From the NCBI GenBank assembly GCA_026417375.1, contig JAOADJ010000027.1, forward strand, positions 1-37,985: 37,985 nucleotides of DNA, written 5' to 3'. This DNA is from Melioribacteraceae bacterium (GTDB lineage: Bacteria > Bacteroidota > Ignavibacteria > Ignavibacteriales > Melioribacteraceae). Under the pieces are notes generated by a model. It had not been told where the DNA came from, made no database searches, and saw only the letters and a program-made list of their open reading frames with translations. A program made the translations under genes and the position numbers. Each line of letters opens with the position of its first letter. Position 1 is the stretch's first letter. Below, one piece after another: positions 23,384-32,733 of this stretch.

Positions 23384-23892
23384 AAGCAAAATTAACTCAG
23401 GATGGTTTTATAACAACTACCATTGATGCAATTGTTGCATGGGCACGTAAAAGTTCTGTTTGGCCAATGCCAATGGGAATTTCTTGTTGTGCTATTGAAA
23501 TGATTGCCGCTGCAGATCCAAAATATGATATTGCTCGCTTTGGTTCCGAAGTTATGAGATTTACTCCTCGTCAATGTGATTTAATGATTGTTGCGGGTAC
23601 AGTTACTTATAAAATGGCTCAAGTTGTAAGACGCATTTATGACCAAATGCCAGATCCTAAATGGGTTATTGCTATGGGTGCTTGCACTTCTTCAGGTGGA
23701 ATGTATCGCTCCTATAACGTCGTTCAGGGAATAGATCAATTTTTACCTGTTGATGTTTATACTGCTGGTTGCCCTCCAAGACCGGAAAATTTATTAAATG
23801 CTTTAATGACTATACAAGAAAAAATTTCTAAAACTCGTGCAAGAGATTTTCAGGATATTATTCCACAAAAACTTGAATTAATTAATAAATAA
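23374..23892 (+). CDS. nuoB: NADH-quinone oxidoreductase subunit B
   Basis: 172 residues, peripheral-arm subunit carrying the [4Fe-4S] cluster N2, the last in the chain before quinone. Ligand candidates are all present: Cys38-Cys39 (SCCAIEM), Cys104 (GACTSSGG) and Cys133 (GCPPRPE). [14 protein letters not shown] and [17 protein letters not shown] are family signatures. AGGGAGG at 23361-23367, inside nuoA, serves as ribosome site. Confidence 0.96.
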   Translation: MGLEAKLTQDGFITTTIDAIVAWARKSSVWPMPMGISCCAIEMIAAADPKYDIARFGSEVMRFTPRQCDLMIVAGTVTYKMAQVVRRIYDQMPDPKWVIAMGACTSSGGMYRSYNVVQGIDQFLPVDVYTAGCPPRPENLLNALMTIQEKISKTRARDFQDIIPQKLELINK

Positions 23893-23894
23893 AA

Positions 23895-24389
23895 ATGGAT
23901 ATTAAAGATTTAGTTCTTCAAACCTTAAAAGAAAATTTTACAGATTCTATAATCGAAATAACTGATTTCAGAAATGATCTTTCTATTACTGTTAAACAGG
24001 AAAAATTATTTGAATTAGCTAAATTCCTTAAAGAAAATGAAAATTTACTTTTTGAGATGTGTAAAGATGTAACTGCAATTGATTGGGCTACAAGAAAAAA
24101 TAGATTTACAGTTGTTTATCATTTGTATTCCTTTAAGTTGAATTTTAATTTAAGACTAAAATCAAATCTGGAAACAGAACCTTATCAAATTCAATCAGTT
24201 ACACCTATTTGGCAAAGTGCAAATTGGTACGAAAGAGAAACTTATGATATGTATGGAATAGAATTTATTAATCATCCTGATTTGAGAAGAATGTATATGC
24301 CAGAAGGATTTGAATATCATCCTTTAAGAAAAGATTTTCCTGTTTTAGGAATACCAGAATCTTTACCTTTACCACAAAAACCAGAATAA
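23895..24389 (+). CDS. nuoC: NADH-quinone oxidoreductase subunit C
   Basis: 164 residues, 30-kDa subunit of the complex I peripheral arm. A variable N-terminal half precedes the signature VTPIWQSANWYERETYDMYGIEFINHPDLRRMYMPEGFEYHPLRKDFP, seen here at about residues 95-150. It is separate from nuoD, not fused as in E. coli. It starts two bases after the nuoB stop. Confidence 0.95.
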   Translation: MDIKDLVLQTLKENFTDSIIEITDFRNDLSITVKQEKLFELAKFLKENENLLFEMCKDVTAIDWATRKNRFTVVYHLYSFKLNFNLRLKSNLETEPYQIQSVTPIWQSANWYERETYDMYGIEFINHPDLRRMYMPEGFEYHPLRKDFPVLGIPESLPLPQKPE

Positions 24390-24390
24390 A

Positions 24391-25641
24391 ATGGACAAGA
24401 TTAAGAAAGTTTATAGTGACGAAAAAATATACAAGAAGCTTCTTGAAGATAATAATCTTACAATTGAAGATGCTTTAGAAAATGAAATGGTTATAAATAT
24501 GGGTCCACAACACCCGGCAACTCACGGTGTGTTAAGACTCGTATTAAGATTAGATGGTGAAACTGTAATTAAAGTTGTTCCAGAACTTGGTTATTTACAC
24601 CGTGGTTACGAAAAAATGGCTGAGGATATGAGTTTTATAGAATTCATACCTCATACCGATAGATTAGATTATACTGCAACAATGTGTAATAACGTTGCTT
24701 ATGTTTTAGCTGTTGAAAAATTAGCTGGTGTGGAAGCTCCTCCAAGAGCACAATGGATTAGAATGATAATTGCAGAACTTTCCCGTATTGCAGCACATAT
24801 GATTGCTATTGGTACTTTTGCAATGGATGTTGGAGCTGTTACTATGGTTATGTGGACATTCAGAGAAAGGGAAAGAATTCAGGAAATTTTTGATAGAATT
24901 GCTGGTGCAAGATTTACAACTTCTTACACAAGAATTGGTGGCGTAGCTTCAGATATTGATGATGAAGCATTAAAAATGATTAAACATTTTCTTGATACTT
25001 TTGAACCTGGGTTAAAGGATATGGATGATTTGATGCTCCACAACAGAATTTTCATTGAAAGACTTGAAGGTATTGGTGTTTTAACAAAAGAAGATGCAAT
25101 TTCACTTGGAGTAACTGGTCCCAATTTAAGAGCAAGTGGAGTTGAATATGATGTAAGAAGAGCTAAACCTTATTTGTTTTACAATCAAGTAGATTTTAAA
25201 GTCCCTACATATTCTGAAGGTGATTCATTAGCTCGTTATTTTTTAAGAGGTGATGAAGTAAGAGAAAGTGTAAAAATTTTATATCAATGTTTAGAAAAAA
25301 TTCCAAATGGAGAAGTTTTAGCAAACGATCCTAAAAAAGTTCTACCACACAAAACAGAAATTTATACTAAAATGGAAGAACTAATTCACGATTTTATGAT
25401 AATCAATCATGGAATAAATCCACCAGTTGGTGATACATTTTTCAGTGCAGAAAATCCCAAAGGTGAATTAGGTTTTTACATTGTTAGTAATGGTACAGGT
25501 TATCCGTGGAAAATGAAAATTCGTTCACCTTCGTTCTGTAATTTACAAGCAATTTCAAAAATTTGTGAAGGTGCAATGATTTCTGATGTCATTGCTATAA
25601 TTGGTTCTTTAGACCCTGTGATGGGAGAAGCTGATAAATAA
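24391..25641 (+). CDS. nuoD: NADH-quinone oxidoreductase subunit D
   Basis: 416 residues, 49-kDa subunit forming the quinone site with NuoB. MGPQHPATHGVLRLVLRLDGE and the PELGYLHRGYEKMAE segment near the N-terminus, and RSPSFCNLQ...SDVIAIIGSLDPVMGEADK at the end (the usual DPVMGEVDR with Ala for Val and Lys for Arg). It has a roughly 30-residue N-terminal leader, DKIKKVYSDEKIYKKLLEDN, before the conserved core. One-base gap from nuoC. Confidence 0.96.
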   Translation: MDKIKKVYSDEKIYKKLLEDNNLTIEDALENEMVINMGPQHPATHGVLRLVLRLDGETVIKVVPELGYLHRGYEKMAEDMSFIEFIPHTDRLDYTATMCNNVAYVLAVEKLAGVEAPPRAQWIRMIIAELSRIAAHMIAIGTFAMDVGAVTMVMWTFRERERIQEIFDRIAGARFTTSYTRIGGVASDIDDEALKMIKHFLDTFEPGLKDMDDLMLHNRIFIERLEGIGVLTKEDAISLGVTGPNLRASGVEYDVRRAKPYLFYNQVDFKVPTYSEGDSLARYFLRGDEVRESVKILYQCLEKIPNGEVLANDPKKVLPHKTEIYTKMEELIHDFMIINHGINPPVGDTFFSAENPKGELGFYIVSNGTGYPWKMKIRSPSFCNLQAISKICEGAMISDVIAIIGSLDPVMGEADK

Positions 25642-25656
25642 TTTAATTAGGTTAAA

Positions 25657-26130
25657 ATGAAATTTACATTCACAGAAGAAAATTTAAAGAGAATTGAACA
25701 AGTAAGAAAAAAATATCCTACTGCTCTTGCTGCAGTTATGCCCGTAATTTACATAGCTCAAGAACAAAATGGTTTTATAAGTAATGAAGTAATGGAAGAA
25801 ATAGCGAATGTTCTTGATATTGATAAAGTAAATGTTTTAAGTGTTGTTACATTTTATACAATGTATCACACAAAACCAATGGGAAAATATCATGTTCAGG
25901 TATGTACTAATGTTTCATGTATGTTGCGTGGTGCTTATGAAATTTTTGATTTGGTAAAAGACAAATTAGGTATTGAAAATATGCAAGTAACTCAAGATGG
26001 TAAATTTTCTCTTGAAGAAGTAGAATGTATGGGTGCTTGTGGCGGTGCTCCTATGATAGCAATTAATGAAGACTATTACGAAAATTTAACTAAAGAAAAA
26101 GTAGAAGAAATATTGGATTCCTTAAAGTGA
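25657..26130 (+). CDS. nuoE: NADH-quinone oxidoreductase subunit E
   Basis: 157 residues, 24-kDa thioredoxin-like subunit binding a [2Fe-2S] cluster (N1a) through Cys83, Cys88 (CTNVSC), Cys124 and Cys128 (CMGACGGAP). N-terminal helical domain KRIEQVRKKYPTALAAVMPVIYIAQEQNG and VLSVVTFYTMYHTKP are typical. Its stop TGA shares a base with the nuoF ATG. Confidence 0.95.
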   Translation: MKFTFTEENLKRIEQVRKKYPTALAAVMPVIYIAQEQNGFISNEVMEEIANVLDIDKVNVLSVVTFYTMYHTKPMGKYHVQVCTNVSCMLRGAYEIFDLVKDKLGIENMQVTQDGKFSLEEVECMGACGGAPMIAINEDYYENLTKEKVEEILDSLK

Positions 26131-27452
26131 TGGAAAGAATTGTATTACCTCAAATTGAAAACTTACATCAAATAGATGTTTATTTAGCAAATCATGGATT
26201 TGAAGCTGCTCGAAAAGCTTTTTCACTTTCAACAGATGATATAATTGACCAAGTTAAAAAATCTGGACTACGTGGCAGAGGTGGTGCTGCTTTTTCCACT
26301 GGATTAAAGTGGTCATTTATGCCAAAAACAACCGACAAACCAAAATATTTGTGTATTAATGGTGATGAAAGTGAACCCGGTTCTTTTAAAGATAGACAGA
26401 TATTTGAATTCAATCCTTTCCAATTAATTGAAGGAGCTATAATTTCCTGCTATGCAATAGGTGCTAAAGTTGCATATTTATATATTCGTGGTGAATACCA
26501 CAAATGGATTAATTTAATGCAAAATGCTGTTGATATTGCATACGAACGTGGCTTCCTTGGCGAAAAAATGAAAGAAACATTCGGAACAAGTTTTTCATGT
26601 GATTTATTTATACATAAAGGTGCTGGCGCATATATCTGCGGAGAAGAATCATCATTAATGAATTCTATTGAAGGGAAAAGACCATATCCAAGAGTAAAAC
26701 CACCATTTCCTGCTCAGAATGGTTTATGGGGTAATCCAACTACAATAAATAATGTTGAAACAATTACAAATATACCGCCAATAATTAGAAATGGATGGGA
26801 GTGGTTTTCGAAAATCGGAGCTCCAAAACATCCGGGGACAATTTTATTTGGTGTTAGCGGACATGTAAATAAACCAGGTGTTTATGAATTACCAAGTGGA
26901 ACTTTGCTTACCGAAATTATCGAAAATTATGCTGGTGGAGTTTTAGGAGGAAAGAAAATAAAATGTGTAATCCCCGGTGGTTCATCAATGCCTCCATTAA
27001 GAGGAGATCAAATTGAAGGCGTAAGAATGGATGCTGAATCTCTGAAAGAAGTTGGATCTGCAATCGGAACGGGTGGAATTATGGTAATGGATGAAGATAC
27101 AAATCTATTAGATGTATTAATCAGAATTACTCATTTTTATCATCATGAAAGTTGTGGTCAATGTACACCATGCCGCGAAGGTGTTGGTTGGATGGAAAAA
27201 GCATTAAAAAGAATTAAAGCTGGGTTAGGTACTTCAAAAGATTTGGATTTACTTTGTGATGTTGCTAATCATATTGAAGGTAATACTGTTTGTGCACTTG
27301 GTGATGCTGCTGCATGGCCTGTTAAATTTATGATTACTCGATTTAGAGATGAATTTGAAATGTATGTTAATAAAAATGTTGTTATTCCGGTTCCCAATAA
27401 AGTTCATTCTATGAGAGATACTTCCATACCGCTTGCTAGTATTGAAAAGTAA
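26130..27452 (+). CDS. nuoF: NADH-quinone oxidoreductase subunit F (NADH-binding)
   Basis: 440 residues from ATG 26130 (a GTG at 26127 is a possible alternative), overlapping the nuoE stop in TGATG. Binds NADH and FMN and carries the [4Fe-4S] cluster N3. Motifs: SGLRGRGGAAFSTGLKWSFM (NADH/FMN glycine-rich), NGDESEPGSFKDRQI, CGEESSLMNSIEGKRPYPRVKPPFPA, and the cluster ligands in ESCGQCTPCREG with a later Cys in GNTVCALGDAAAWPV. NuoG and the remaining membrane subunits do not follow; the next gene is an HDOD signalling protein. Confidence 0.96.
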   Translation: MERIVLPQIENLHQIDVYLANHGFEAARKAFSLSTDDIIDQVKKSGLRGRGGAAFSTGLKWSFMPKTTDKPKYLCINGDESEPGSFKDRQIFEFNPFQLIEGAIISCYAIGAKVAYLYIRGEYHKWINLMQNAVDIAYERGFLGEKMKETFGTSFSCDLFIHKGAGAYICGEESSLMNSIEGKRPYPRVKPPFPAQNGLWGNPTTINNVETITNIPPIIRNGWEWFSKIGAPKHPGTILFGVSGHVNKPGVYELPSGTLLTEIIENYAGGVLGGKKIKCVIPGGSSMPPLRGDQIEGVRMDAESLKEVGSAIGTGGIMVMDEDTNLLDVLIRITHFYHHESCGQCTPCREGVGWMEKALKRIKAGLGTSKDLDLLCDVANHIEGNTVCALGDAAAWPVKFMITRFRDEFEMYVNKNVVIPVPNKVHSMRDTSIPLASIEK

Positions 27453-27453
27453 T

Positions 27454-27478
27454 CTTAAAACTTTTTAATAGTTTTAAG
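27454..27478 (+). terminator. Hairpin after nuoF, weak terminator candidate
   Basis: CTTAAAACT / AGTTTTAAG, a 9-bp perfect stem with a 7-nt loop, starting 1 nt after the nuoF stop. No T run follows, so termination is uncertain, but it marks the 3' end of the nuo transcript. The remaining gap to 27571 holds nothing clear. Confidence 0.45.
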
Positions 27479-27571
27479 CATCTAATTTGAAGTAAATCAT
27501 TTTTTTTCACTAAACAAAGTGATACTATTACCGATAATAAAGTAAGCATTTTAAATTTTTCTAGGATGGAA

Positions 27572-28744
27572 ATGACTAAAGTCTTATTTATTGTTCATGA
27601 TGAACAAATTAAAAATGTAATTATAAATTGTTATTCATCTTTAAAAGGGGTAGAATTTTCCATAACTGATGATTTTGAACAAGCCGAAGCTTTTATTAAT
27701 TCAAATGATGTTTCAATTTTATTTTGCCAATATACATCAAAATTTGATGGGTTTAATTTCATAAAAAGAATTCAATTAACTAAGCCTAATATTTATAGAA
27801 TTTTAATTTCAGATGATTCAACTAAAAGTAAAATTTTATCTGTTATTAATCATGTACATAAAGTATTAAGGTTACCTTTCAAATGTGATGAATTATTAAA
27901 TTCAACAAAATATTACATCCAATTAGCAAGTGCCGATATTTCTCCGGAAATAATAAATAAAATTAATGGTATGGGCACGGTTCCGGTTTTGCCAGATATT
28001 TATTTGAGATTAGAACGTGAACTATTGAAAAGTGAAGTTTCAATTTCTCGTGTGGCAGATATTATAGGGTTAGATTCTTACATTACGGGACAAATAATGA
28101 GAGTTGTTTTTTCTTCTTTCTATAATATTTCATCCAATACTTTGAGTGTTTTACATGCAATAAATTTTCTTGGTCTTGATATAGTTAAAAGTTTAGTCCT
28201 TTATTTCAAAGTTTTTACAATTAAAAATGTAAAACCCCACACAGCCGAACATTTAAAAAAATTAAGAGCACATTCTATAAAAGTTGCAAAATTGTCAAAA
28301 GCTATAATGAATTTTGAATCTCAAAACAGAGAACTACATGATGCCGCTTTTACTGCTGGTCTTTTACATGATATTGGAAAAGTTGTTCTAATTCATTTTA
28401 ATGACAAACATTTAGTAGCAAATGATTTTGATGATTCTGCTAATTTTAATTTGATTCAAAATGAAGAAGATTATTTTGGAGTAAATCATATTAAAGTTGG
28501 TACATATCTTCTTAACTTATGGAACTTTCCACAAGAATTAGTTATAGCTGTTGCAAAACATCATGACAAAAATATTTTAAACAAAAAAAGCTTTGATATT
28601 TCTCAAGCTGTTTATATTGCTAATTCATTAGTTAATAATATTAACGATAATGTAAAATATATCGTTGAAGAATTTGGTGAAGAGAAATTTAATTACTGGA
28701 AAGAACTTGTTCCAAATGGAGAAGTTACTCATCAATCAAACTAA
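27572..28744 (+). CDS. HDOD-domain signalling protein with degenerate receiver
   Basis: About 390 residues. ATG 27572 is preferred because AGGA at 27563-27566 is well spaced for it; ATG 27566 is in the same frame. The N-terminal 120 residues follow a response-regulator fold (VLFIVHDEQ..., ISILFCQYTSKFDGFNFIKRI, VLRLPF), but the phospho-acceptor Asp position reads Cys and the Lys before the PF motif reads Leu, so it cannot be phosphorylated in the normal way. From about 130 to 360 it is an HDOD/HD-like domain (GTVPVLPDIYLRLERELL, AGLLHDIGKVVL, HHD). HDOD proteins act in signalling networks without confirmed catalysis. Target unknown. Confidence 0.88.
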   Translation: MTKVLFIVHDEQIKNVIINCYSSLKGVEFSITDDFEQAEAFINSNDVSILFCQYTSKFDGFNFIKRIQLTKPNIYRILISDDSTKSKILSVINHVHKVLRLPFKCDELLNSTKYYIQLASADISPEIINKINGMGTVPVLPDIYLRLERELLKSEVSISRVADIIGLDSYITGQIMRVVFSSFYNISSNTLSVLHAINFLGLDIVKSLVLYFKVFTIKNVKPHTAEHLKKLRAHSIKVAKLSKAIMNFESQNRELHDAAFTAGLLHDIGKVVLIHFNDKHLVANDFDDSANFNLIQNEEDYFGVNHIKVGTYLLNLWNFPQELVIAVAKHHDKNILNKKSFDISQAVYIANSLVNNINDNVKYIVEEFGEEKFNYWKELVPNGEVTHQSN

Positions 28745-28750
28745 AAATAT

Positions 28751-28782
28751 TTTTACCTGCCTATAAGTTCTTACTATATTTA
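28751..28782 (+). promoter_or_regulatory. Candidate promoter for the TonB receptor gene
   Basis: TTTT at 28751-28754, a 20-nt spacer and TATATTTA at 28775-28782, each one base off the TTTG/TAnnTTTG consensus, 25 nt before the ATG. The -7 context TTACTATATTTACC nearly repeats the one before metG. Confidence 0.4.
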
Positions 28783-28807
28783 CCTTAAAATATTTTGGTA
28801 ATTATCT

Positions 28808-30925
28808 ATGTTAAGATTTTTATTCTTATTCTTGTTCAGCATTTCGATGTATTATTCACAAAGCAATCAGAATCAGGATACACTTATTTATAAACTCGAT
28901 CAAATTACAATAACAGCAACACGTTATTCAGAAAATATTATGGAAATTCCTTTAGCTGTATCTATCATTCCTAAAAATGAATTGAAATTAAATAGAAATA
29001 TTGGAATTGATGAGTTGTTAAAAAGTGTACCGGGAGTTTTATCACAATCAAGAGCAGGAAATCAAGATGTTAGAATTGTAATAAGAGGTTTTGGAGCAAG
29101 AGGTGCGGGGGATAGAAGTAATTATGCAACAACAAGAGGTATTAAGATTTTACAAAATGGAATTCCGGAAACTGAGCCTGATGGTAGAACATCTTTTGAT
29201 TTGATTGATGTTTCTCTGGCTCAAAATGTTGAAGTAATTCGTTCAAATGCTTCTGCAATTTGGGGGAATGCAAGTGGTGGAGTGATTAATATTTCTACAT
29301 TGCCGAAAGATGAATTTTCTTATAATAAACTTGAATATGCTTCAGGAAATTTTGGATTGAGTAAATTTATTGCAGAAAAATTTATTCAGGATGATTTTCA
29401 AAAACTATCATTGTCCCTTTCAAACTTAAAATTTAGCGGGTGGCGGCAGCATTCTACAAATTATAAAACATTATTTAACATTAATTATTTAAATGACTTT
29501 AAACATTCGAAATTGGGGTTTTACATTAATGCAGTTTCAAATTTTTTTCTTGTGCCTGGTCCACTAACTTTAAATCAATTCAATATAAATTCGCAACAAG
29601 CTAATTCATTTTACTTAAGTAGAGATGAAAGAAGACATAATAGATTAGGAAGACTAGCTATTACTTATGATTACCATATAGATAATGTAAATTCATTTTC
29701 ATCTATGATTTTTGTTTCACCAAAATATTTACAAAGATCCGAAAGAGGAACTTTCAGGGATTTTAATAGATATTTTGTTGGTGGAAGTTTTATTTATAAA
29801 AATGAAAACAACTTTTCAGATCGGTTTAAAAATTTTTTGCTTGCTGGATTTGATGAAGCTTATCAAGATGGAGCTATTTTATTTTATTCTTTATCTCCTA
29901 CAAATGGAAGAGGAAATCAACTAAGAGATAATAAAAGAGAAGGTGCAAATAGTTTTGGTGCATTTGTTCAAAATGAAATTATATATGATAATAAGTTTAG
30001 TGCTATTACTGGTTTAAGATATGATATTGTTTCTTATTACAGTGAAAATTATTTAAATCAAAATCTTGGTTTGCAAGAAAAAGTTTTTAGAAAATTAACT
30101 CCAAAACTTGGATTTACTTATCGATTAAATCCAACTTTTAGTATCTATACAAATTTTGGTGGTGGAGTAGAAGTGCCAGCAGGTAATGAAACAGATCCAT
30201 CTTCAACTTTTGGAGAAGATAAAGTATATTTAATCAATCCATTATTAGAACCAATTAAATCAACAACATTTGAAATAGGTGTTAAGAAATTTATCTATTA
30301 TGAAAATAGTGATTTAATAAAACTAATAAATTATGAACTAAGTCTTTATACAATTAATGTTGAAAATGATATTGTGCCATATCGTGGTGGAAGATTTTAT
30401 TTTACAGCTGCAAAAACAAGAAGAAATGGATTAGAGTTATCATTTAATTTAAAATCAAAATTTAATTTTGATATTTTCTCATCTTTTACTTATTCATCAA
30501 ATAAATATGTTGATTATACTGTCGATTCTATTCATTATAATAAACCAAACAAGTTTGCAAATTATAGTGGAAATTTTGTAGCTGGTATTCCAAATCTGTT
30601 TTATAATGTTGGGTTAAATTATTCACTAAATAGTTTTTATGGATTTTATTCTACTATAACTCTGCAAACTGTAAGCGAATACTTTGTAGATGATGCAAAT
30701 AAAATTAAAGTGCCTGATTTTTCAATAGTAAATTTTTCAATTGGATTTAATCAGTTATCAGTTGCAGGAATAAAAATTTATACAAGTTTTTCTATAAATA
30801 ATTTATTTAATAAAAAATATGTTGCATCAGCTTTTATTAATCCAGATGTAATAAATAATGAACCATATTATATTGAACCCGGATTACCTATAAATTATTC
30901 ATTTAATTTATCATTTCAGTTTTGA
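28808..30925 (+). CDS. TonB-dependent outer-membrane receptor
   Basis: 705 residues. Signal peptide LRFLFLFLFSISMYYS, then directly a plug domain (LDQITITATRYSENIMEIPLAV, LKSVPGVLSQSRAG, VIRGFGARGAG, NVEVIRSNASAIWGNASGGVINI) to about residue 165, then a 22-strand-type barrel rich in aromatic and Asn residues, ending in INNLFNKKYVASAF and a terminal YSFNLSFQF with C-terminal Phe. No N-terminal carboxypeptidase-like extension and no SusD partner are seen, so iron-chelate or cobalamin uptake (FecA/FhuE-like) is more likely than glycan import. The ligand is not determinable. The Feo/Fur genes 7 kb away are on the other strand. Confidence 0.94.
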   Translation: MLRFLFLFLFSISMYYSQSNQNQDTLIYKLDQITITATRYSENIMEIPLAVSIIPKNELKLNRNIGIDELLKSVPGVLSQSRAGNQDVRIVIRGFGARGAGDRSNYATTRGIKILQNGIPETEPDGRTSFDLIDVSLAQNVEVIRSNASAIWGNASGGVINISTLPKDEFSYNKLEYASGNFGLSKFIAEKFIQDDFQKLSLSLSNLKFSGWRQHSTNYKTLFNINYLNDFKHSKLGFYINAVSNFFLVPGPLTLNQFNINSQQANSFYLSRDERRHNRLGRLAITYDYHIDNVNSFSSMIFVSPKYLQRSERGTFRDFNRYFVGGSFIYKNENNFSDRFKNFLLAGFDEAYQDGAILFYSLSPTNGRGNQLRDNKREGANSFGAFVQNEIIYDNKFSAITGLRYDIVSYYSENYLNQNLGLQEKVFRKLTPKLGFTYRLNPTFSIYTNFGGGVEVPAGNETDPSSTFGEDKVYLINPLLEPIKSTTFEIGVKKFIYYENSDLIKLINYELSLYTINVENDIVPYRGGRFYFTAAKTRRNGLELSFNLKSKFNFDIFSSFTYSSNKYVDYTVDSIHYNKPNKFANYSGNFVAGIPNLFYNVGLNYSLNSFYGFYSTITLQTVSEYFVDDANKIKVPDFSIVNFSIGFNQLSVAGIKIYTSFSINNLFNKKYVASAFINPDVINNEPYYIEPGLPINYSFNLSFQF

Positions 30926-30973
30926 GGTAAAAATATTATAATTAAAAATTCATAACTAAATAAAAATTCATTT

Positions 30974-32680
30974 ATGAAAAAATTAATAAACATATTTTGT
31001 TTAATATCATTTGTATTTGCATCTGTTAGTAACTCACAATATCAATATACTTCAAGAGGTAAAAATGGGATGGTGGTTTCAGCAAACCATTTAGCATCTG
31101 AAGTTGGAATTAAAATTCTTAAAAAAGGTGGAAATGCAATTGATGCTGCTGTTGCAACTGGATTTGCATTAGCAGTAACTTATCCATTTGCAGGAAATAT
31201 TGGTGGTGGCGGTTATATGATAATTCAATTTGCAAATGGAAATAACACTGCTATTGATTTTCGTGAACAAGCACCGTTAAATGCAAATCGTGATATGTAT
31301 TTGGATGAAAGCGGAAATTATGTTCCATCATTAAGTCAGGAAGGTGCAACGTCGGTTGCTGTCCCTGGTTCGGTTGCAGGATTAATTTATGCTTTAGAAA
31401 AATATGGTACACAATCTTTAAAGGAAGTAATTCAACCAGCAATTGATTTAGCAAAAAAAGGATTTAAGTTAGATTATAAAACAGCCGAATCTTTTAATTA
31501 TAATAAAAAAGAATTTGAAAGATATTATTCCACAAAAAAAATATTTGTTAAAAAAACATTGTGGAATGAAGGTGATTTATTTATTCAAAAGGATTTAGCT
31601 AAAACTTTAGAAATAATAAAAGAAAAAGGAAAAGATGGTTTTTATAAAGGTAAAGTTGCTGAATTATTGATAAAGCAAATTAATTCTCTTGGTGGCATAA
31701 TAACTCAAAAAGATTTGGATTCATACAAAGTATATGAAAAAGAACCTATAAAAGGTACATATAAGAATTATCAAATAATTTCAATGCCGCCATCAAGTTC
31801 AGGTGGAATTGCATTAATTGAAATGTTAAATATTCTTGAAAATTTTGAAATAGATAAAAATGAATGGGGAAGTAGTGATTATATTCATAAACTTGTTGAA
31901 ACTATGAAATATGCTTATTCAGACAGAGCAGAATATTTAGGTGATGAAGAATTTTATAAAGTACCAAAGTCAATTTTAACTTCTAAAGAATATGCAAAAA
32001 ATATTGCTAAAAAGATTAAAGAAAATTATGGCATTGCAATTCCTTCCAGTGAAATAAAAAATAATTTAAAAGATTATTCACAAGAAAGTTATGAAACTAC
32101 TCATTATTCTATTGTTGATAAGTTTGGAAATGCTGTTAGTGTAACAACAACAATCAATTCTGCATATGGTTCTAAAATAGTTGTTGAAGGTGCTGGTTTT
32201 TTATTGAATAATGAAATGGATGATTTTTCTGCTAAACCTGGTGAAGCAAATCAATTTGGTTTAATTGGGAATGAAGCTAATTCAATTCAACCTCTTAAAA
32301 GACCATTAAGTTCAATGACACCAACAATTGTATTAAAAAATTATAAACCATTTATTGTAATTGGTTCACCTGGTGGTTCAAGAATTATTACAACTGTTTT
32401 ACAAGTAATATTAAATTGTTTAGAATTTGATATGAACATATCAGATGCAATTAATTCACCTCGAATACATCATCAATGGTTACCTGATAAGATTTATATT
32501 GAAAAGTTTGCTATATCAAATGATGTTTTAATTAAATTAGAAAAAATGGGTTATAAATTTGATGATGCAAATAAATTCACAATACTTGGTTTGGCAGAGG
32601 GCATTTTAATTGATCAGGAAAAAAACATTTTTTATGGTGCAGCTGATAAAAGAGGTGCTGGTTCTGCAATTGGTTTTTAA
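30974..32680 (+). CDS. ggt: Gamma-glutamyltransferase
   Basis: 568 residues with a signal peptide (LINIFCLISFVFASVSNS), so periplasmic. Cleaves gamma-glutamyl bonds of glutathione and similar compounds. As an Ntn hydrolase it self-cleaves at the first Thr of TTHYSIVD (about Thr375), giving subunits of roughly 370 and 194 residues. Other motifs: GGNAIDAAVATGFALAVTYPFAGNIGGGGYMI, FREQAP, PLKRPLSSMTPTIV (substrate Ser-Ser) and GSPGGSRIITTVLQ. Separated by 48 nt from the TonB receptor gene, possibly cotranscribed. Full length and apparently intact. Confidence 0.96.
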   Translation: MKKLINIFCLISFVFASVSNSQYQYTSRGKNGMVVSANHLASEVGIKILKKGGNAIDAAVATGFALAVTYPFAGNIGGGGYMIIQFANGNNTAIDFREQAPLNANRDMYLDESGNYVPSLSQEGATSVAVPGSVAGLIYALEKYGTQSLKEVIQPAIDLAKKGFKLDYKTAESFNYNKKEFERYYSTKKIFVKKTLWNEGDLFIQKDLAKTLEIIKEKGKDGFYKGKVAELLIKQINSLGGIITQKDLDSYKVYEKEPIKGTYKNYQIISMPPSSSGGIALIEMLNILENFEIDKNEWGSSDYIHKLVETMKYAYSDRAEYLGDEEFYKVPKSILTSKEYAKNIAKKIKENYGIAIPSSEIKNNLKDYSQESYETTHYSIVDKFGNAVSVTTTINSAYGSKIVVEGAGFLLNNEMDDFSAKPGEANQFGLIGNEANSIQPLKRPLSSMTPTIVLKNYKPFIVIGSPGGSRIITTVLQVILNCLEFDMNISDAINSPRIHHQWLPDKIYIEKFAISNDVLIKLEKMGYKFDDANKFTILGLAEGILIDQEKNIFYGAADKRGAGSAIGF

Positions 32681-32690
32681 TTATTTAAGA

Positions 32691-32724
32691 AAGCAGATTT
32701 AGTTTCCTTACTAAATCTGCTTTT
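32691..32724. terminator. Bidirectional terminator between convergent genes
   Basis: A perfect 13-bp stem AAGCAGATTTAGT (32691-32703) / ACTAAATCTGCTT (32710-32722) with a 6-nt loop. It lies 11 nt after the ggt stop and 10 nt beyond the end of the minus-strand peptidase gene. T residues follow on the plus strand and a TCTTAAAT stretch on the minus, so it can serve both. Confidence 0.85.
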
Positions 32725-32733
32725 ATCAAAAAA

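Noticed and set aside
27508-27523. Short inverted repeat TCACT/AGTGA before the HDOD gene
   Set aside because: Only five base pairs in AT-rich DNA; not enough to call an operator or terminator.
30926-30973. Repeated TAAAAATTCAT in the gap before ggt
   Set aside because: A short AT-rich direct repeat, likely chance.
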